From NCBI GenBank assembly GCA_016293225.1, contig JAEDEQ010000076.1, positions 1-7,698 on the forward strand: a stretch of 7,698 bases of DNA. The letters run 5' to 3'. Source of the DNA: Clostridiaceae bacterium. Its GTDB lineage: Bacteria; Bacillota; Clostridia; Oscillospirales; Acutalibacteraceae. Below are positions 5,652 through 7,698 of the stretch, piece by piece; the first letter of the stretch is position 1; the number at the start of each line of letters is the position of its first letter. The translations under genes and the position numbers were made by a program. The notes beneath the pieces were generated by a model, which was given only the letters and a program-made list of their open reading frames with translations, had not been told where the DNA came from and did not search any database.

Positions 5652-7481
5652 ATGTGCGGAATAGTAGGCTATACCGGAAAAAATCTGGCGGTGCCGTATC
5701 TCATTGACGGGCTTTCAAAGCTCGAGTACCGCGGCTACGACTCGGCCGGCGTTGCCGTAATGGAAAACGGAAGAATAAGCGTTACCAAAAAGAGCGGCAG
5801 GCTGAGCGTTCTTGAAAAGGAGCTTGCAAAGCATGAGCAAAGCACCGCAACGGTCGGAATCGGCCACACGCGCTGGGCAACCCACGGAAGGCCGAGCGAT
5901 GAAAACGCCCATCCCCACCTGAGCGAAAACTGCCTTTTTGCCGTTGTGCATAACGGCATAATTGAAAATTACGCCGCCCTGAAGGAACAGCTTGAAAGCG
6001 AGGGAATCCACTTTTCTTCGCAGACGGATACGGAGGTCATCTCCCAGCTGCTTGAAAAAAACTATGACGGCTCTTTCCTTTCCTCGGTGCAGAAAACGCT
6101 GCCGATGCTTGAGGGAGCGTATGCGCTCGCCGTGCTTTGCAGGGACGAGCCGGACACCGTTATCTGCGCAAAAAAGGCAAGTCCGCTTGTGCTCGGAAAA
6201 AGCGAGGAGGGAATTTTTGCCGCGTCGGACGTCACCGCAGTGCTGAAGCACACAAGGGACGTTTATAAGCTGTCCGACGGCGAAACCGCCGTTTGCAGGG
6301 GCGCCTCGCTGAGCTTTTACTCGGCGGACGGAAAGCCCGTTCAAAAAAGCTGTGAGCACATCACCTGGAGCGCAGAGGACGCGCAAAAGGGCGGCTATGA
6401 CCACTTCATGCTCAAGGAGATTTTTGAACAGCCGGCAGCCTTTGCCGCAACAGTCAATCAGCATATCACGGGCGGCAAGCTCAGCTTTGAAAATCTTCCG
6501 CTTTCAAAGGACGAAATCGGAAAGCTTGACCGCATAGTGATAACTGCCTGCGGCTCGGCTTACCACACCGGAATAGTCGGAAAATACATTTTTGAAAGTC
6601 TTACCCGTATTCCTACTGAGGTAGACATTGCCTCGGAATTTCGTTACCGCGACCCGATTCTTACCGAAAATACGCTTGTAATCATTATCAGCCAGAGCGG
6701 AGAGACGGCGGACACCCTTGCGGCGCTGCGCCTTGCAAAGGAAAAGGGCGCGCGCGTGCTTTCAATAGTCAACGTTGTCGGCAGCACCATTGCAAACGAA
6801 AGCGACGGCGTAATTTATACCGCCGCAGGCCCGGAAATTGCCGTTGCAACAACAAAGGCATACTCAACGCAGCTTGCCGTTTTGTATCTGCTTTGCGGCC
6901 ACTTTGCCTTTGAGCGCGGACTCATGGACGCGGACGGACTTTCAAGGTATCTGCTTGAGCTTCAGAGCATTCCGAAAAAGATTAACGAGGTGCTTGAAGC
7001 AAACAGGGAACGCGCAAAGGAGCTTGCAAAGCTTTTTGTTCCCCTCGACCATGCCTATTATATCGGACGCGGTCTTGACTTTGCCGCGGCAACCGAGGGC
7101 TCGCTCAAAATGAAGGAGATAAGCTACATTCATTCCGAGGCTTACGCCGCCGGCGAGCTCAAGCACGGAACAATCTCCCTTGTTGAAAAGGGCACGCTCA
7201 TTGTTGCCCTTGCCTGCCACGAGCCGCTCTTTGCAAAAACAATGAGCAATATCCGCGAGGTTGTCTCGCGCGGAGCGCGCATTCTTGCCGTAACGACCGA
7301 CAGGCACAAGGACGAAATGAAGGACTTTGACTTTGTTCTGACCGTTCCGGAAACGCTCCTTCCGTTCTGCGCCTCCCTGGAGGTTGTTGTTTTGCAGCTG
7401 CTTGCCTACTATGCCTCGCTTTACCGCGGCTGCGACATCGACAAGCCCCGTAATCTTGCAAAATCCGTAACGGTTGAATAA
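5652..7481 (+). CDS. glmS: Glutamine--fructose-6-phosphate aminotransferase (isomerizing), GlmS
   Basis: Cytoplasmic enzyme converting fructose-6-phosphate and glutamine to glucosamine-6-phosphate and glutamate, the first committed step toward UDP-GlcNAc for peptidoglycan. At 609 residues it has the same length as the E. coli enzyme. The N-terminal class II glutaminase domain has Cys2 as nucleophile after Met removal (MCGIVGYTG), GHTRWATHG (71-79), HNG (100-102) and QTDTEV (124-129). Two SIS sugar-phosphate isomerase domains follow, with ACGSAYHTG (299-307), SQSGET (347-352), MKEISYIHSEAYAAGELKHG (about 487-506, including the catalytic Glu and His) and the C-terminal NLAKSVTVE with the substrate-contacting Lys604. 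No residue appears missing. Start ATG has AAGGAG 8 nt upstream. It is monocistronic in this window, facing away from the minus operon. Its TAA stop lies inside the TAAA that flanks the following repeat element. Confidence 0.98.
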   Translation: MCGIVGYTGKNLAVPYLIDGLSKLEYRGYDSAGVAVMENGRISVTKKSGRLSVLEKELAKHEQSTATVGIGHTRWATHGRPSDENAHPHLSENCLFAVVHNGIIENYAALKEQLESEGIHFSSQTDTEVISQLLEKNYDGSFLSSVQKTLPMLEGAYALAVLCRDEPDTVICAKKASPLVLGKSEEGIFAASDVTAVLKHTRDVYKLSDGETAVCRGASLSFYSADGKPVQKSCEHITWSAEDAQKGGYDHFMLKEIFEQPAAFAATVNQHITGGKLSFENLPLSKDEIGKLDRIVITACGSAYHTGIVGKYIFESLTRIPTEVDIASEFRYRDPILTENTLVIIISQSGETADTLAALRLAKEKGARVLSIVNVVGSTIANESDGVIYTAAGPEIAVATTKAYSTQLAVLYLLCGHFAFERGLMDADGLSRYLLELQSIPKKINEVLEANRERAKELAKLFVPLDHAYYIGRGLDFAAATEGSLKMKEISYIHSEAYAAGELKHGTISLVEKGTLIVALACHEPLFAKTMSNIREVVSRGARILAVTTDRHKDEMKDFDFVLTVPETLLPFCASLEVVVLQLLAYYASLYRGCDIDKPRNLAKSVTVE

Positions 7482-7482
7482 A

Positions 7483-7500
7483 GGAACCTCTGAATAAATC
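7483..7500 (+). repeat. Left terminal inverted repeat of the 172-bp element
   Basis: 18 bp, GGAACCTCTGAATAAATC, pairing with 7637-7654 at 16 of 18 positions. It begins one base after the glmS stop codon. Confidence 0.75.
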
Positions 7501-7636
7501 ACAGCATACGCTTTGATGCACATCTTACTTGCATCTTTCCCGCCATATTGCACAAAAGTCGCTTGAAATCCGACAGGATTCCTGCGCGGCTTTTGCACAA
7601 TCTGACGAAAAATCTGACGGCGTAATCTGTACATCA

Positions 7637-7654
7637 GATTTAATCAGAGCTTCC
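7637..7654 (-). repeat. Right terminal inverted repeat of the 172-bp element
   Basis: Its reverse complement, GGAAGCTCTGATTAAATC, differs from the left repeat at two positions. It is followed immediately by TAAA, the same four bases that precede the left repeat. Confidence 0.75.
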
Positions 7655-7661
7655 TAAAGCC

Positions 7662-7696
7662 TTGCACCCGGCAGGTTCAGTTCCTGCCGGGTGCAA
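7662..7696 (+). terminator. Strong stem-loop downstream of glmS, probable terminator
   Basis: TTGCACCCGGCAGG (7662-7675) and CCTGCCGGGTGCAA (7683-7696) form a perfect 14-bp stem with a 7-nt loop. This is the expected place for the glmS terminator. The window ends two bases later in A residues, so a T-tract on the plus strand is not seen and could only lie outside the window. On the minus strand the stem is followed by AAGGCTTT, a poor tract. It could serve an incoming gene from the right, or be an intergenic palindrome. Confidence 0.5.
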
Positions 7697-7698
7697 AA

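Larger units (their letters stand above)
7483..7654. repeat. 172-bp MITE-like element with terminal inverted repeats
   Basis: The ends GGAACCTCTGAATAAATC (7483-7500) and GATTTAATCAGAGCTTCC (7637-7654) are inverted repeats matching at 16 of 18 positions. TAAA directly abuts both ends (7479-7482 and 7655-7658), consistent with a 4-bp target duplication. Inside are a second stem (7501-7511 with 7620-7630, 9 of 11 pairs), a hairpin GATGCA/TGCATC (7515-7520 with 7530-7535), and a 16-bp arm (7547-7562 with 7586-7601) capped by AATCC/GGATT. A 9-nt direct repeat AATCTGACG occurs at 7599-7607 and 7611-7619. It has no transposase and is too short to code, so it would be a non-autonomous element mobilised in trans or a structured intergenic repeat. 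The minus-strand frame starting in it is judged spurious. Copy number in the genome cannot be seen here. Confidence 0.75.

Noticed and set aside
5715..6464. 249-residue minus-strand open frame within glmS
   Set aside because: It is the antisense of the conserved glutaminase domain, without ribosome binding site or recognisable motifs.
7599..7619. Tandem AATCTGACG repeats as a CRISPR or iteron array
   Set aside because: There are only two 9-nt copies, 12 nt apart, inside the inverted-repeat element; too few and too short for either.
6942..7634. 230-residue minus-strand open frame starting inside the 172-bp element and running antisense to glmS
   Set aside because: Its first part is just the translated repeat element and the rest is the antisense of glmS, with a Cys/Arg-rich composition and no recognisable domain. 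Such frames are likely to recur as spurious hypothetical proteins wherever the element lies.

Overview
The window reads as chromosomal DNA of an anaerobic Gram-positive member of the Clostridia, probably a Ruminococcaceae/Oscillospiraceae-type gut bacterium. The reasons are the Rnf gene order D-G-E-A-B (rnfC would lie upstream), strong AAGGAGG-type ribosome binding sites, tightly overlapping genes, and the protein sequences themselves. The taxonomic placement is inference; the sequence contains no marker gene.

Layout. Positions 1-3339 (+) carry the distal part of an rnf operon: rnfD (5' end cut by the window edge), rnfG, rnfE, rnfA and rnfB. These encode most of the membrane-bound ferredoxin:NAD+ oxidoreductase, which couples electron transfer from reduced ferredoxin to NAD+ with export of Na+ or H+. 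Adjacent reading frames overlap or nearly touch, so translation is probably coupled. A convergent hairpin terminator at 3340-3391, with its T-tract on the minus strand, separates this operon from the next.

Positions 5454-3408 (-) hold a three-gene operon: a YdcF/DUF218-type envelope protein with a TTG start, a small SecB-like chaperone-fold protein, and a lipoprotein resembling SurA/PrsA foldases. The SecB-like and lipoprotein genes overlap by ATGA. A cytoplasmic chaperone fold next to an extracytoplasmic foldase-like lipoprotein suggests a protein-export or envelope role. This is the least conventional gene set in the window.

The divergent spacer 5455-5651 serves the minus operon and glmS (+, 5652-7481), which encodes a full-length glucosamine-6-phosphate synthase with all main catalytic motifs. 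No glmS ribozyme is evident upstream of it.

Directly behind the glmS stop codon lies a 172-bp element (7483-7654) with 18-bp imperfect terminal inverted repeats, TAAA on both flanks and extensive internal pairing: a MITE-like or structured intergenic repeat. It sits between glmS and a strong 14-bp stem-loop (7662-7696) that is probably the original glmS terminator. I see no phage, CRISPR, tRNA or rRNA features.
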